The position numbers were made by a program, and so were the translations under genes. A stretch of 64,000 nt of DNA from positions 1-64,000 of the forward strand of contig CAVUWK010000014.1 in the NCBI GenBank assembly GCA_963745175.1. The letters run 5' to 3'. The DNA is from Bog-473 sp963745175. Lineage in GTDB: Bacteria > Actinomycetota > Acidimicrobiia > Acidimicrobiales > RAAP-2. The notes beneath the pieces were generated by a model. The model made no database searches. It was not told the origin of the DNA and saw nothing but the letters and a program-made list of their open reading frames with translations. Numbering within the stretch: position 1 is the stretch's first letter; every line of letters begins with the position of its first letter. Below, piece after piece: positions 1 through 9,694 of the stretch.

Positions 1-61
1 CTCGCCCGCACTCTCACCCACACCCCGGTCCCCGGACACCGCGCCCGGTAGCTTCATCGCC

Positions 62-1105
62 GTGCCCCACCTCGTCGCCGCACCGGACAAATTCCGGGGG
101 ACGTTGTCCGCGGCGGCGGTGGCGGCCGCCGTGGCCGGTGCGGCACGGGCAGCGGGCTGGACGGCTGAGACGGTGCCGATGTCCGACGGGGGGGAGGGCC
201 TGTTGGACGCGCTGGGTGGCACCCGCCAGACGAGCATCGTGGCGGGCCCCCTGGGGGCGCGGGTCGAGGCCGAATGGCGCATGCTGGGACGGACGGACGA
301 CGACGAGCCGCCGACCGCCGTCGTCGAGATGTCGCGCGCCGCGGGGCGTGCCCTCCTTCCCCGACCGCGGCGCGACGACCCGGTGCGCGCCACCACGACC
401 GGCGTCGGCGAGCTGCTGCTGGCCGCCCGCGATGCAGGGGCTCGCCGGATCGTGATCGGGTGCGGCGGGTCGGCGACGACCGACGGTGGCCTCGGCGCCT
501 ACGAGGCCGTGGGCTCGCCGGCTGCCTTGGACGGGGTCGAGCTGGTCGTCGCCTGCGACGTGACGACGCGGTTCACCGACGCCGCCGCCGTCTTCGGGCC
601 GCAGAAGGGTGCCACGCCGGCGCAGGTCGTCGAGCTCGGCCGGCGCCTGGTCGAGGTGGCGGCCCGTTACCGGCGTGAGACGGGCATCGATGTCACCGAC
701 GTCCCGGGCGGCGGCGCGGCGGGCGGGCTGGCGGGCGGCCTGGTCGCGCTGGGAGCCCGGATCGAGCCCGGCTTCGACTTCGTGGCCCGGCTGGTCGGCC
801 TGGCCGGCCGGCTGGAGGGGGCTGACCTCACCGTCACCGGCGAGGGGCATCTCGACGCTCCGTCGTTCGAGGGGAAGGTGCCGGGTGGCGTGCTGGGGCT
901 GGCCCGCGCCCGCGGCGCACGTGGGAAGGCCCTGCCGGTGCTCTGCATCGCCGGCGGCGTGGACGCGTCGATACTCGCCTCGCCGCCTCCGGGCCTCGAC
1001 GTGGTGAGCCTGACGGCCCGCTTCGGCCGGGCCCGGGCCCGGGCCGAGACCGCCACCCTGATCAGCCTGGTCACCACGGAGGTGCTGGCCCGCTTTTGCC
1101 GCTGA
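62..1105 (+). CDS. Glycerate kinase (GarK/GlxK family)
   Basis: This 347-residue protein is a glycerate kinase of the GarK/GlxK fold, which phosphorylates D-glycerate to phosphoglycerate in the cytosol and feeds it into lower glycolysis. The N-terminus carries the family signature APDKFRGTLSA. Further signatures are the central glycine-rich GCGGSATTDGG, then FGPQKGAT, GGGAAGGLAGGL and VTGEGHLD near the C-terminal side. Length fits the family (about 350-380). The start is a GTG. Whether the product is 2- or 3-phosphoglycerate cannot be told. The next gene is 115 bases downstream on the same strand and shows no functional link. Confidence 0.92.
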   Translation: MPHLVAAPDKFRGTLSAAAVAAAVAGAARAAGWTAETVPMSDGGEGLLDALGGTRQTSIVAGPLGARVEAEWRMLGRTDDDEPPTAVVEMSRAAGRALLPRPRRDDPVRATTTGVGELLLAARDAGARRIVIGCGGSATTDGGLGAYEAVGSPAALDGVELVVACDVTTRFTDAAAVFGPQKGATPAQVVELGRRLVEVAARYRRETGIDVTDVPGGGAAGGLAGGLVALGARIEPGFDFVARLVGLAGRLEGADLTVTGEGHLDAPSFEGKVPGGVLGLARARGARGKALPVLCIAGGVDASILASPPPGLDVVSLTARFGRARARAETATLISLVTTEVLARFCR

Positions 1106-1220
1106 ACGGGGCCATCGGCCACACTGCTGGCGCGTCGCGGCGGTCATCGACCCCGCCCGCCGGGCTCTTCCCACCGGAACGGCCGGCTCGACGCGTGACT
1201 GACGACAGGGAGGCATCAGC

Positions 1221-2129
1221 ATGGGACTGCTCGACGGCAAGGTGGCGGTCGTCACCGGCGCAGGGCGTGGCATCGGGCGCGAAGAGGCCTTGGTGCTCGC
1301 AGGTGAGGGTGCACGGGTCATCGTCAACGACGTCGGTGCCGGGCTGCACGGCGAGGGCTCGCAGGACGCGCACCCGGCCGAGGAGGTCGTGGCGCTGATC
1401 AAGGAGCAGGGCGGCGGCGCCGCGGTCAACGGCGACGACATCAGCTCGTGGGCCGGCGGCAAGAACGTGGTGGAGCAGGCGATCGACACCTTCGGCTCGC
1501 TCGACATCCTGGTGAACAACGCGGGGATCCTGCGGGACAAGATGTCCTTCAACATGGACGAGTCGGACTGGGACGACGTGATCCGGGTCCACCTCAAGGG
1601 GCACTTCGCCGCCACGCACCACGCCGCGGTGTACTGGCGCAACCGGGCCAAGGCGGGCGAGGACGTCACGGGCCGCATCATCAACACCACGTCGGAGTCC
1701 GGGCTCTTCGGGAGCGCCGGGCAAGCCAACTACGCCGCCGCCAAGGCGGGCATCGCGTCGCTCACCTGGGTCGAGGCCCGCGAGCTCGGCCGCTACGGCA
1801 TCACCTCCAACGCCATCGCGCCCCGGGCCCGCACCCGCATGACCGAGACCATCTTCGGCGAAGGCGGCATGGGCGCGGCGGAGGGCTTCGACGCCTGGGA
1901 CCCCAAGAACGTCGCCAACGTGGTGGCCTTCCTGGCTGCGCCGGCATCGGCCGACGTCAACGGGCAGATCCTCGTCGTGTTCGGCGGCAGCATCTACGCC
2001 ATGAGCGCCTTCAAGGCGGCCGGCCAGGTCACGCGGGAGGCGGCTTGGACGCCCGAGGAGCTGATCGCCGCCAAGGGCGAGCTCTTCAAGGGCATCAGCT
2101 CGGGCGTGCCCGACTTCAGCTTCCTTTAA
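1221..2129 (+). CDS. SDR family 3-hydroxyacyl-type dehydrogenase
   Basis: A 302-residue classical short-chain dehydrogenase/reductase. The NAD(P)-binding TGAGRGIG motif lies at residues 12-19, NNAG lies in the middle, the catalytic Ser is in NTTSESG, and the Tyr/Lys pair is in YAAAK. The stretch NDVGAGLHGEGSQDAHPAEE after the first beta-strands is typical of the subgroup resembling the dehydrogenase part of peroxisomal multifunctional enzyme 2, so a 3-hydroxyacyl-CoA substrate is plausible. The ATG is preceded by a good AGGGAGG-type ribosome site. The exact substrate is inference. Two MaoC-type hydratases that could act in the same chemistry lie about 15 kb away. Confidence 0.9.
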   Translation: MGLLDGKVAVVTGAGRGIGREEALVLAGEGARVIVNDVGAGLHGEGSQDAHPAEEVVALIKEQGGGAAVNGDDISSWAGGKNVVEQAIDTFGSLDILVNNAGILRDKMSFNMDESDWDDVIRVHLKGHFAATHHAAVYWRNRAKAGEDVTGRIINTTSESGLFGSAGQANYAAAKAGIASLTWVEARELGRYGITSNAIAPRARTRMTETIFGEGGMGAAEGFDAWDPKNVANVVAFLAAPASADVNGQILVVFGGSIYAMSAFKAAGQVTREAAWTPEELIAAKGELFKGISSGVPDFSFL

Positions 2130-2239
2130 GGGCTCGTCCGGGCCGCCCCCACGAGGACGCTGCCGGGTCACCGGCGGGCGCGACTGCTACCTTGCGCATC
2201 GATGCAGACGGCTCTCGTCCGGTCGTCTCTCCGGCTCTC

Positions 2240-4114
2240 ATGACCGACACCGCGGTGTCGACGCAGGACGAGGCCGCACCACCGGTGGACGGACCCCGGC
2301 ACGGCCGCCGGCGGCCCTCGCGGCCCTGGCTCGTGACCGCCGCGGTCGCCCTCGTCTACCTGGCTCTGTCGGTCCTGGCCAACCGGGGCGTCTGGGCGCA
2401 CGGGATCGCGCACTCGATCCAGACGTCGGGGGGCAACGACGTCCCCGAGGAGATCTGGTTCCTGGCCCAGACCCCGTGGGTCCTGCTGCACGGTCACAAC
2501 CCGTTCGTCAACAACTGGCTGAACACGCCCGTCGGGATCAACCTGATGGACAACACCACCATGCCTCTCCTGGGCCTCGTCGGGTTCCCCATCACGCTCA
2601 TCTTCGGCCCGATCGCCACTTACAACGTGCTCATCGACGTGGCGATCTTCGCGTCGGCCCTGAGCTTCTTCGTCATGGCCCGGCGTTTTGTCACCTGGTG
2701 GCCGGCCGCCTTCGTCGGCGGTCTGGCCTACGGGTTCTCCCCGTTCACGGCGGCCACCGCCAACGGGCACCTGTTCCTGCTGTTCCAAGCCGTCCCGCCC
2801 CTGGTGATCTACTTCGTCGACCGCTGCCTGCGCTCGCCTTCGACCTCGCCATGGTGGTCCGGCCTCGCCGTCGGGCTCTGCTTCGTCGCGCAGTTCTACA
2901 TCTCCACCGAGGCGTTCGCCTCGCTGATCGTCATGACGTGCATCGCCGTCGTGGTCGCGGCCGGCTACGTCCTCGTGAAACGCACCACCCTCCTGAAACG
3001 CACCGTCCTCGACCGCCGGCGCCTCGTCACCCTGGCCGGGTGCACCGTCATGGTCACCGCCCTGGGCGTCGGCTACGGGGCCTGGTTGGCCGTGGCGGGG
3101 CCGCACCACATCACCGGGCCCGCGCAGCCGGCCTCCGCCATCGCGGGAGTGACCATCGATCCGGTGGGTCTCGTCGTCCCCACTCTCGACCAGCGTTTCA
3201 CCTTCGGGCACACCGCGTTGGGGGATTCCCTGGTGGCGGCGCGCGACCCGAACTGGAACATCGTCTTCGAGTCACCCATCGAAAACGGATCGTACGTCGG
3301 CGTCACGCTCCTGATCGCTCTGGTCGTCGCCGCCATCGTGCTGCGGCGAAAGCGGCTCGCCCTCTTCTGCACCGTCATGGCCGCCGCCGCGCTCGTCCTC
3401 TCTCTGGGCCCCCACCTCCACGTGGACGGGCATCGAACGGGGGTCCCGCTCCCCTTCCTCGTCATCGAACACCTGCCCCTCCTCAACAGCAGCATCGCCT
3501 CGCGCTGGGTGACGTATTTCTGGCTGTTCGCCGCGCTGCTGCTCGCGCTGCTGCTCGATGCCGTGTACACCTCCGTCGCGGCCAACGACCGGTTCGGAAG
3601 AGCGGGCGCGCTGGCAACAGGCGGGATCGTGGCCCTCGTCGTCCTGCTCCCCCTCGTGCCGGCGTGGCCGTACGCCGAGGCGCCGGCGGCCGTCCCCGCG
3701 TGGTTCACCGGCGGCGCACGCGCGCTGCCGGCCGGATCGGCCGCGCTCGTCTATCCGCTGGCCGGCCCGGCGAACGACTCGTCCATGCTCTGGCAGGCCA
3801 TGGCCAACATGCAGTTCCGCATGCCGGGCGGCTTCGCGGTCATACCGGGACCGACGGGAGCCAACACGTTCAACGGTCAGGCGTCCCCCCTGCAGCAGGC
3901 CCTGGCCCAATGCGAGGGGGGCGCGACCTCGGTGCCGGCCTTCTCGGGCGAGGACGTCCGGGCCCAGTTGCGGGGCTGGCGCACCGGCACCGTGGCCGTC
4001 GTCCCATCCGCGCCGGGCGCGGGGTGCGCCACCGCGCTGTTCACCCGCGCTCTGGGCAAGCCACAGCGGGAGGGCGGAGTGCTGGTCTGGCCCCGTCTCG
4101 ACGCGGCGAGCTGA
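2240..4114 (+). CDS. Polytopic membrane protein, GT-C/YfhO-like architecture
   Basis: A 624-residue integral membrane protein with roughly ten or more hydrophobic segments, starting after a short charged, Pro/Arg-rich N-terminus (first segment TAAVALVYLALSVLANRG). A soluble C-terminal tail of about 150 residues contains SSMLWQAMANMQFRMPGG. The layout, many membrane passes followed by a small outside domain, resembles GT-C glycosyltransferases and YfhO-like proteins, but I see no diagnostic catalytic motif and do not assign a reaction. The ATG at 2240 was chosen because upstream in-frame sequence is low-complexity antisense of the SDR gene. A clear paralogue with the same architecture and a matching tail motif is encoded on the other strand at 23333-25354. 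Confidence 0.8.
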   Translation: MTDTAVSTQDEAAPPVDGPRHGRRRPSRPWLVTAAVALVYLALSVLANRGVWAHGIAHSIQTSGGNDVPEEIWFLAQTPWVLLHGHNPFVNNWLNTPVGINLMDNTTMPLLGLVGFPITLIFGPIATYNVLIDVAIFASALSFFVMARRFVTWWPAAFVGGLAYGFSPFTAATANGHLFLLFQAVPPLVIYFVDRCLRSPSTSPWWSGLAVGLCFVAQFYISTEAFASLIVMTCIAVVVAAGYVLVKRTTLLKRTVLDRRRLVTLAGCTVMVTALGVGYGAWLAVAGPHHITGPAQPASAIAGVTIDPVGLVVPTLDQRFTFGHTALGDSLVAARDPNWNIVFESPIENGSYVGVTLLIALVVAAIVLRRKRLALFCTVMAAAALVLSLGPHLHVDGHRTGVPLPFLVIEHLPLLNSSIASRWVTYFWLFAALLLALLLDAVYTSVAANDRFGRAGALATGGIVALVVLLPLVPAWPYAEAPAAVPAWFTGGARALPAGSAALVYPLAGPANDSSMLWQAMANMQFRMPGGFAVIPGPTGANTFNGQASPLQQALAQCEGGATSVPAFSGEDVRAQLRGWRTGTVAVVPSAPGAGCATALFTRALGKPQREGGVLVWPRLDAAS

Positions 4115-4189
4115 CCGGCTCGCGCCCCCCGTCCCTCCCGGCGCCGGCGCCACATCGCACGGCCGCGCGATCTGCGGCACCATGGCGGC

Positions 4190-5137
4190 ATGGCACACGA
4201 CCGCAAATTCCGCTTTGCCGCGCAGTTGAGCAAGCCGCCGGACGGCTCCGCACGCTCCTGGGCCGACCAGGCGCGACGGGTCGAGGACCTCGGGTACAGC
4301 GCGCTCCTGATGCCCGACCACTTCGGTGACCAGCTCGCTCCGGTGCCAGCCCTCGCTGCGGTGGCGGCGGCCACGACCACCCTGCGCATGGGCTCGCTGG
4401 TCTTCGGCAACGACTACCGCCACCCCTTCGTGCTGGCCAAGGAGGCGGCCACCCTCGACGTGCTGAGCGACGGGCGCTTCGAAATGAGCCTGGGCGCCGG
4501 CTGGATGCGCAGCGACTACGACGTGGCCGGGCTGTCTTACGACCACCCGGCCGTCCGCGTGGCGCGCTTCGAGGAAGCGGTGAAGGTCGTGAAGGGGCTG
4601 CTGCGCACCGACGGACCCTTCAACTTCCACGGCGAGCACTACGAGGTCCTGGGGCACACGCTCACGCCCCGGCCGGTGCAGCGGCCCGGTCCCCCACTGA
4701 TCATCGGCGGCGGGGGCAAGCGGGTGCTGTCCTTCGCCGCCCGTCACGCCGACATCGTGAGCGTCAACGTCAACCTCCGCGAAGGGACCGGAGGGGCGGA
4801 GACGGCCGCCGATGCCACGCCGGAACGCACCCGCACGAAAGTGGCCTGGGTGAAGGAGGCGGCGGGCGACCGCTTCGACGAGCTCGAGCTCAATTCCCTG
4901 ATCGGCTTCGTGATGGTGACCGACGATGCCCAGGGCCTGGCCACCCAGATGGCGCCCGCCTTCGGCATCGACCCGGGCGACGCGCTGCACGTCCCCCTGG
5001 CCCTGGTCGGCACGCTCGACGAGATGGCCGAGGAGCTCGAATGGCGCCGGGCCGAGTACGGCATCTCCTACTGGTCGATCGAGTCGGGCGATTGGGAGAC
5101 GCTCGGTCCGGTCGTCGCCAAGCTCGCCGGCACGTGA
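4190..5137 (+). CDS. F420-dependent LLM class oxidoreductase
   Basis: A 315-residue luciferase-like monooxygenase (TIM-barrel) protein of the F420-dependent actinobacterial branch. Recognisable elements are FRFAAQLSKPP at the N-terminus, the SALLMPDHFGDQLAPVPAL segment, LGAGWM (the family GxGW-type motif), and PLIIGGGGKRVLSFAARHAD on the cofactor side. Length is usual for the family. Such enzymes use reduced or oxidised F420 or FMN for hydride transfer, and the substrate is unknown. The stop overlaps the start of the following hydrolase in a GTGA junction, so the two proteins are probably made together and may act on the same compound. Confidence 0.88.
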   Translation: MAHDRKFRFAAQLSKPPDGSARSWADQARRVEDLGYSALLMPDHFGDQLAPVPALAAVAAATTTLRMGSLVFGNDYRHPFVLAKEAATLDVLSDGRFEMSLGAGWMRSDYDVAGLSYDHPAVRVARFEEAVKVVKGLLRTDGPFNFHGEHYEVLGHTLTPRPVQRPGPPLIIGGGGKRVLSFAARHADIVSVNVNLREGTGGAETAADATPERTRTKVAWVKEAAGDRFDELELNSLIGFVMVTDDAQGLATQMAPAFGIDPGDALHVPLALVGTLDEMAEELEWRRAEYGISYWSIESGDWETLGPVVAKLAGT

Positions 5138-6030
5138 CGATCACCACCGGGACGGGCTGGGAGGCCATCGGCACGCACCGTGCGCTCTGCGGCGAGCGCG
5201 TCTTCACCATTGACGCGCCGTCCATCGGTCCCGAGCGCCGCGTCCCCCTCCTCGTCCTGCACGGGTTCCCGACCTCGTCGTTCGACTATGCCGCGGTGCT
5301 CGACGGCCTGCGGGCCGGGCGCCGCGTCCTTCTCCTCGACATGGTCGGCTACGGGTTCTCGTCCAAGCCCGACCGGTCCTATTCCATGGCGCTGCAAGCC
5401 GACGTCGCCTCCGCCTTCGTCGGCGCGCTCGGGATCGAACACCTGGACCTGCTGACGCACGACATGGGCGACACGGTCGGCGGCGAGCTGCTGGCCCGGC
5501 GCGCCGAAGGGACGTGGACCGTCGACGTGGCGCATCGCGTCGTGACCAACGGGAGCATCTACATCGAGCAGGCGCATCTGACCAACGGGCAGCAGCTCCT
5601 GCTCGGACTGCCCGACGAGGTGCTGCCCCCGGGGATCCCGATCGACGCCGCCTCCATCACGCAGAGCCTGCGCGACACGTTCAGCCCGCAGACGCCGCCC
5701 GTCCCCGCCGGCTGGCCCGAGGATCCCGTCCCCGCCGCCGCGGCCCAGGTCGTCCATGCCGACGGCCATCGGATGCTGCCGAGGTTGATCCGTTACATCG
5801 AGGAGCGGCGGGCCAACGAGCGTCGCTTCACCGGCGCGATCGAGGCCGATCCGTCGCCGCTGCACGTCGTCTGGGGGCTGGACGACCCGATCGCCGTCCC
5901 CTCCATGGTCGACACGCTGCTGGCCGCCCGACCGGACGCCACGGCCGTCCGGCTCGACGGGGTGGGCCACTACCCCATGGTCGAGGCTCCGCAGCGCTTC
6001 CTCGACGCCACGCTGCCGGGGCTGGCCTGA
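5134..6030 (+). CDS. Alpha/beta hydrolase, haloalkane dehalogenase/epoxide hydrolase-like
   Basis: A 298-residue alpha/beta-fold hydrolase. The oxyanion region LLVLHGFPTSSFDY and the strand/turn LLLDMVGYGFSSKPD are typical. The nucleophile elbow reads THDMGDTVG, which places an aspartate where esterases carry serine. Asp nucleophiles are characteristic of haloalkane dehalogenases and epoxide hydrolases. A late WGLDDPIAVPSM supplies the acid position and GVGHYPMVEAP the histidine. The GTG start overlaps the TGA of the upstream F420 oxidoreductase (GTGA), indicating translational coupling. Substrate cannot be inferred. Confidence 0.86.
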   Translation: MTITTGTGWEAIGTHRALCGERVFTIDAPSIGPERRVPLLVLHGFPTSSFDYAAVLDGLRAGRRVLLLDMVGYGFSSKPDRSYSMALQADVASAFVGALGIEHLDLLTHDMGDTVGGELLARRAEGTWTVDVAHRVVTNGSIYIEQAHLTNGQQLLLGLPDEVLPPGIPIDAASITQSLRDTFSPQTPPVPAGWPEDPVPAAAAQVVHADGHRMLPRLIRYIEERRANERRFTGAIEADPSPLHVVWGLDDPIAVPSMVDTLLAARPDATAVRLDGVGHYPMVEAPQRFLDATLPGLA

Positions 6031-6038
6031 GAAGCGGC

Positions 6039-6845
6039 GTGCCGGGCCGTCGTCGACCCTCGAACCGCTACGAGCTGCTCACCTGCGCCTGGTCGGGCCA
6101 CGTGCTCGTGGGGACCGACGCCGCGACCATCTCCGCCGACGATGCGCTGCTCGTCCGCGCGGAGGGGGCGGCCCGCTGGCACCGCTGCCTGCGCTGTGAC
6201 GACTGGGTGCGGCAGGCGGTGCCGGAGCACCCGGCTCGCGAGCGGGTCGAGTCGAGGGACGAGATCGAGTTGCCCCTCCGCGGTGCGGCCCTGCGCGACC
6301 GCTACGTGCTGCGCCTCATCGCGCTCGACCGCGCCATCCACGTGGTCGTGCTCGTCGGGCTCGCCGTGGTGCTGCTGACCTTCGCCGCCCACGATCAGGC
6401 GCTCCACCACGACTACGAGAACATCATGAACGACCTGGCCGGCGGAGCGCCCGGCTCTTCCCAGGCACGCGGCGTGCTCGGCTACCTCGGCCGGGCCTTC
6501 AAGTACTCGCCGTCGCACCTGCGGATCCTGGCGCTCGTGCTGCTGGCGTTCGCCGCGCTGGAGGCGGCCGAGATGGTCGGCCTGTGGCTCGCCAAGCGGT
6601 GGGCCGAGTACCTCACATTCGTCGCCACCACCGCCCTCGTGCCCTTCGAGGTGTACGAGCTCACGAACGGCGTGAGCGCGTTCAAGCTGATCGCCCTGAT
6701 CATCAACCTCGCCGTCGTGCTCTACCTGCTCCTGGCCAAACGGCTTTTCGGGCTCCGGGGAGGACATGGGGCCGTCAAGGCCAACCGCGCCCGCTCCAGC
6801 GGCTGGCCGGCCATCGAGCGGGCCACGCTCGGCACGTCGACCTGA
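6039..6845 (+). CDS. DUF2127 membrane protein with N-terminal CxxC segment
   Basis: A 268-residue protein starting at a GTG 8 bases after the previous stop. The first 75 residues are soluble and contain RCLRCDDWVRQ, a CxxC pair that could bind metal. About four hydrophobic segments follow, with the LWLAKRWAEYLTFVATTALVPFEVYEL stretch (shortened here conceptually to its LAKRWAEYLT core) characteristic of DUF2127. Function of DUF2127 is unknown. Tight spacing suggests it is the third gene of the oxidoreductase-hydrolase operon. Confidence 0.82.
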   Translation: MPGRRRPSNRYELLTCAWSGHVLVGTDAATISADDALLVRAEGAARWHRCLRCDDWVRQAVPEHPARERVESRDEIELPLRGAALRDRYVLRLIALDRAIHVVVLVGLAVVLLTFAAHDQALHHDYENIMNDLAGGAPGSSQARGVLGYLGRAFKYSPSHLRILALVLLAFAALEAAEMVGLWLAKRWAEYLTFVATTALVPFEVYELTNGVSAFKLIALIINLAVVLYLLLAKRLFGLRGGHGAVKANRARSSGWPAIERATLGTST

Positions 6846-6848
6846 TCC

Positions 6849-8512
6849 TCAGGCGGGCGCCATCACCTTGAGGGTGCGCACCTCGGCGGGCAGGTTGGCG
6901 TAGAGGTCGGCCACGTGGTCGTCGCGCTGGGCGCGCCGGCTCGGGTCGTCCCACAGGTTCTCGTACTGGTACGGGTCCACGTCGACGTTGTAGAGCTCCC
7001 CGGTGGCCACGGCTACACCGCCCGGTCCCGTCCCGGACTGCTCGTAGACGACGGGGCAGGGGTGCAGGACGCCTTCGCCCCAGACCTCCTCCAACCCGTT
7101 GGGCTGCCCCGCCGTCGACGGCTCGTAGACCGTGCACAGCCACCCGTCGCGGTAGACCGTCCGCAGGTGCATGCCGTAGCCGGGGAACTGGCTGTCCCAC
7201 TCGCACAGCGCGCGGTCGCGCCCGGGCTCGCCGTCGGCCACCGGGAGGGCCCGGCCCTGCATCCAGGGCGCGGGTCGACCCCGGCGATGGCACAGAAGGT
7301 CGGGGCGAGGTCGACCTGCCCGACCGGGTCGTTGACGACCGCCGGGTCGATGCCGGCGGAGGGGGCCGGCCGCCACACGAAGGGCAGCCGCATCAGCGCG
7401 TCGGTGTGGTACGGGCCTTTGTAGAGGAGACCGAAATCGCCCTGCATCTCGCCGTGATCGGTCGTGAAGATGACGTCGGTGTCCTCCAGCCAGCCCCGCT
7501 GCCCGATCACCTGGAGCACCCGGCCGCAGGCCTCGTCGATCAGCTCGTTCATCACGTGCGTCTTGGCGTTGACCTCGCGGATCTGGTCGTGCGTCAGCTT
7601 GGATGGGACGAACGACGCCGGCCCTCCCTCCATGTTGGCGAAGCGGCCGTCCCAGTAGGCGAGCCAGTGGGCCGGCTTCCGCGCCAGGACGGCGCGGATG
7701 GCGTCGTCGGAGCCGGGGTGGCCGGGCGGCAGGTCGAGCTCCCGCCAGGGCACCCGGTCCAGCTCGGAGGCGGGTGGGTCCCAGGGATGGTGGGGGTCGG
7801 GGAACGACATCCAGCAGAACCAGGGCTCGTCCGCGCCGACCGAGCCCAGCCAGTCGACGGTGAGGTCGGCCACCCAGTCGGTGTGGTACCACTCGCGCGG
7901 GATCGGGTTGTTCTTCGTCTCGGGTGCGGCCGTGTCGCCGCCGGGCTCGGCCTGGAGCAGCCCGGCGAAGCTGTGCAGGTGTTCCGGATGGTGCTTCTTG
8001 AGCCAGCGCCCGTAGTGCGCGATGGGATGGTCGCCCCAGGCGGCGGCGTGCATGGCCTGCTCGGAGCGCTCGAAGCCGCGCCACGGCCCGGTGTCGCCGC
8101 GGGCCACCCGGGCGTTCTCCTCCCACTGGTTCGTCGGGTCGAATCCGGGCTCGAAGTGCGCCTTGCCCAGCAGGGCGGTGCGGTAGCCGGCCGTGTCGTG
8201 CAGGTACCGCGCGACAGACGGTGCGTCGACGGGGAGCGGGATCCCGTTGGCGACGACGCCGTGTGTCCGGACGTACTGCCCGGTCAGCATGGTCGACCGC
8301 GCCGGCATGCAGACCGTGTTCTGGTTATAGCCACGCCGGTAGTTGATGCCTTCAGCGGCCAAGTGGTCGACGACCGGGGTGCGGGCCACCGTGCCCCCGT
8401 TGCAGCCGAGGCTGTCGTAGCGCTGCTGATCGGTGGTGATGAAGAGGATGTTGCGCCGACGCCCTGTCGCGGGCGCCCCACCCGTCCCTTGCCCCTCCGG
8501 GTACCCGTTCAC
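6849..8512 (-). pseudogene. Type I sulfatase, frameshifted near 7272
   Basis: A sulfatase of the alkaline-phosphatase superfamily, about 554 residues. The N-terminal metal site reads NILFITTDQQRYDSLG. The formylglycine motif CMPARS puts the modifiable Cys at residue 68 with Pro70 and Arg72. The second metal site reads DVIFTTDHGEMQGDFGL. The reading frame breaks after GVDP around 7270-7276 and continues in another frame with WMQGRALP to the C-terminus at 6849. Restoring one C repairs the gene, so a sequencing error or a very recent mutation is likely. The GTG start overlaps the stop of the LON-domain gene (GTGA). The Cys must be converted to formylglycine for activity. Confidence 0.85.
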
Positions 8513-9141
8513 TCGGCGCGCAGCATGCGCTGCAGGTCGAGCTCGACGTCCTCCATCAACTCGACCAACAACCGCAGTCGCTCCGGGGCACCGTCCGCGG
8601 CCAGGAGCCGCTGCGCGTCGTACGCGTTGACCGGCGCCGCCGCGCAGAGCTGCCACGATGCGACATCGGCGTCACCTCCGCCGTCGAGGGCCAGCTCGGG
8701 CGCGAGGGGTGGCGCCCCACCCTGCTCGGCCAGGAGCGCCCTGGCCCGGCGCACCTGCTGCGCGGCCGCCCCCACGAGCGGGCCGGCGTCCCCGGCGCCC
8801 GGCAGGGCCGACGCCTCCCGCACTAGCGCGACCGGATAGGGGTCGTCGGGGAGCCACTCGTCGACCACGATAGGCGCCTCCCCCTGCACCTCCAGGACCC
8901 AGCGCCCGTCGGGCAGCTCGACCGCCTTGGTGATCACGCCGCGGGTCCCCAGGGTGCTGCGCTGGTCGCCGCCCCCCACCTCGGAGCCCCGCTCGATCAG
9001 GACGACGCCAAAACGGGCGTCAGCGGAGAGGCAGTCCCGCATGAGCTCCCGGTAGCGGGGCTCGAAAACGTGCAGCGGCATGGAGGCGTGCGGAAAGAGG
9101 ACGGCCGAGAGGGGAAACATCGGCAGGCGTGTCCCGGACAT
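8509..9141 (-). CDS. LON peptidase N-terminal (substrate-binding) domain protein
   Basis: A 210-residue stand-alone LON substrate-binding domain protein. It begins MSGTRLPMFPLSAVLFPHA and continues with LHVFEPRYRELM and FGVVLIERGSEVGGGD, all classic for the PUA-like LON N-terminal domain. No ATPase or protease domain follows. The ATG at 9141 was chosen because homologous sequence begins there; further upstream in-frame residues are antisense to a hairpin region. It overlaps the sulfatase gene by the GTGA junction. Role in bacteria is not settled. Confidence 0.88.
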   Translation of the reverse strand: MSGTRLPMFPLSAVLFPHASMPLHVFEPRYRELMRDCLSADARFGVVLIERGSEVGGGDQRSTLGTRGVITKAVELPDGRWVLEVQGEAPIVVDEWLPDDPYPVALVREASALPGAGDAGPLVGAAAQQVRRARALLAEQGGAPPLAPELALDGGGDADVASWQLCAAAPVNAYDAQRLLAADGAPERLRLLVELMEDVELDLQRMLRAE

Positions 9142-9694
9142 GCCCCACCATGGCACGGCCACACAGACATGCGCACGACCACGGACCGTCGGGACGCGAG
9201 AAGGACCGGCCATGTGGCCGGTCCTCGCTCGTTCTGATGCTTCTTGTGATGATTCGTTCTTCTGTACGCAGTCCTTGGCTCCCAGCCTGCGGCGCAGTGG
9301 GTGCGGGGGCCGCCTTGTCGGCCGGCCGGCACACGCACCGGCGCGAACGCGGCCTCATTCATACGCCGGACTTCACGCCAAGCTGACTGCTCTGAGGCGC
9401 CACCGAAGCCGACATCGGTGACGCAACCTCAACCCGGTGGACCAGCCTCCTCGGTCGAGCTTGTCGATGCCATCGGCAGCTCCTTTCCACTCGGGGCAAC
9501 GGCGGGTGCTCCGGTTGCCGCTCGCTTTGACACCAGTATCCACCTCGACCCTGGTCGTGTGAACCCCACACGAACAGGGCATTCGCAAAGGCCCTGGTGG
9601 GGCCTCGACGCGTCACGCAAACTTCATCCCGCCGCGATCCGACCGGTGCGAGCGGCCCGGCGGCCACGCCGCGGTGGTCACCTACGATCTGCCC
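9142..9694. other. Non-coding stretch between LON-domain and SDR genes
   Basis: These 553 bases separate divergently transcribed genes. I find no credible reading frame and no tRNA-like cloverleaf. The only clear structure is the perfect inverted repeat at 9203-9224. Promoters for both flanking genes should lie here, but no convincing -35/-10 pair was picked out by eye. Confidence 0.5.
9203..9224. repeat. Perfect 10-bp inverted repeat
   Basis: GGACCGGCCA and TGGCCGGTCC flank two bases. In RNA the arms would form a very stable GC stem, though the innermost pairs must open for a loop. It sits about 60 bases upstream of the LON gene start. It could be a leader hairpin or an operator. No T-run follows, so a classic terminator is unlikely. 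Confidence 0.5.

Noticed and set aside
14..1729. Long minus-strand open frame over glycerate kinase and SDR genes
   Set aside because: It is a high-GC shadow: low-complexity Arg/Ala/Gly/Pro sequence with no family features, opposite two clear genes.
9203..9224. Inverted repeat as rho-independent terminator
   Set aside because: It lies upstream of both flanking genes and has no T-run, so it has no transcript to terminate. It is kept only as a repeat.
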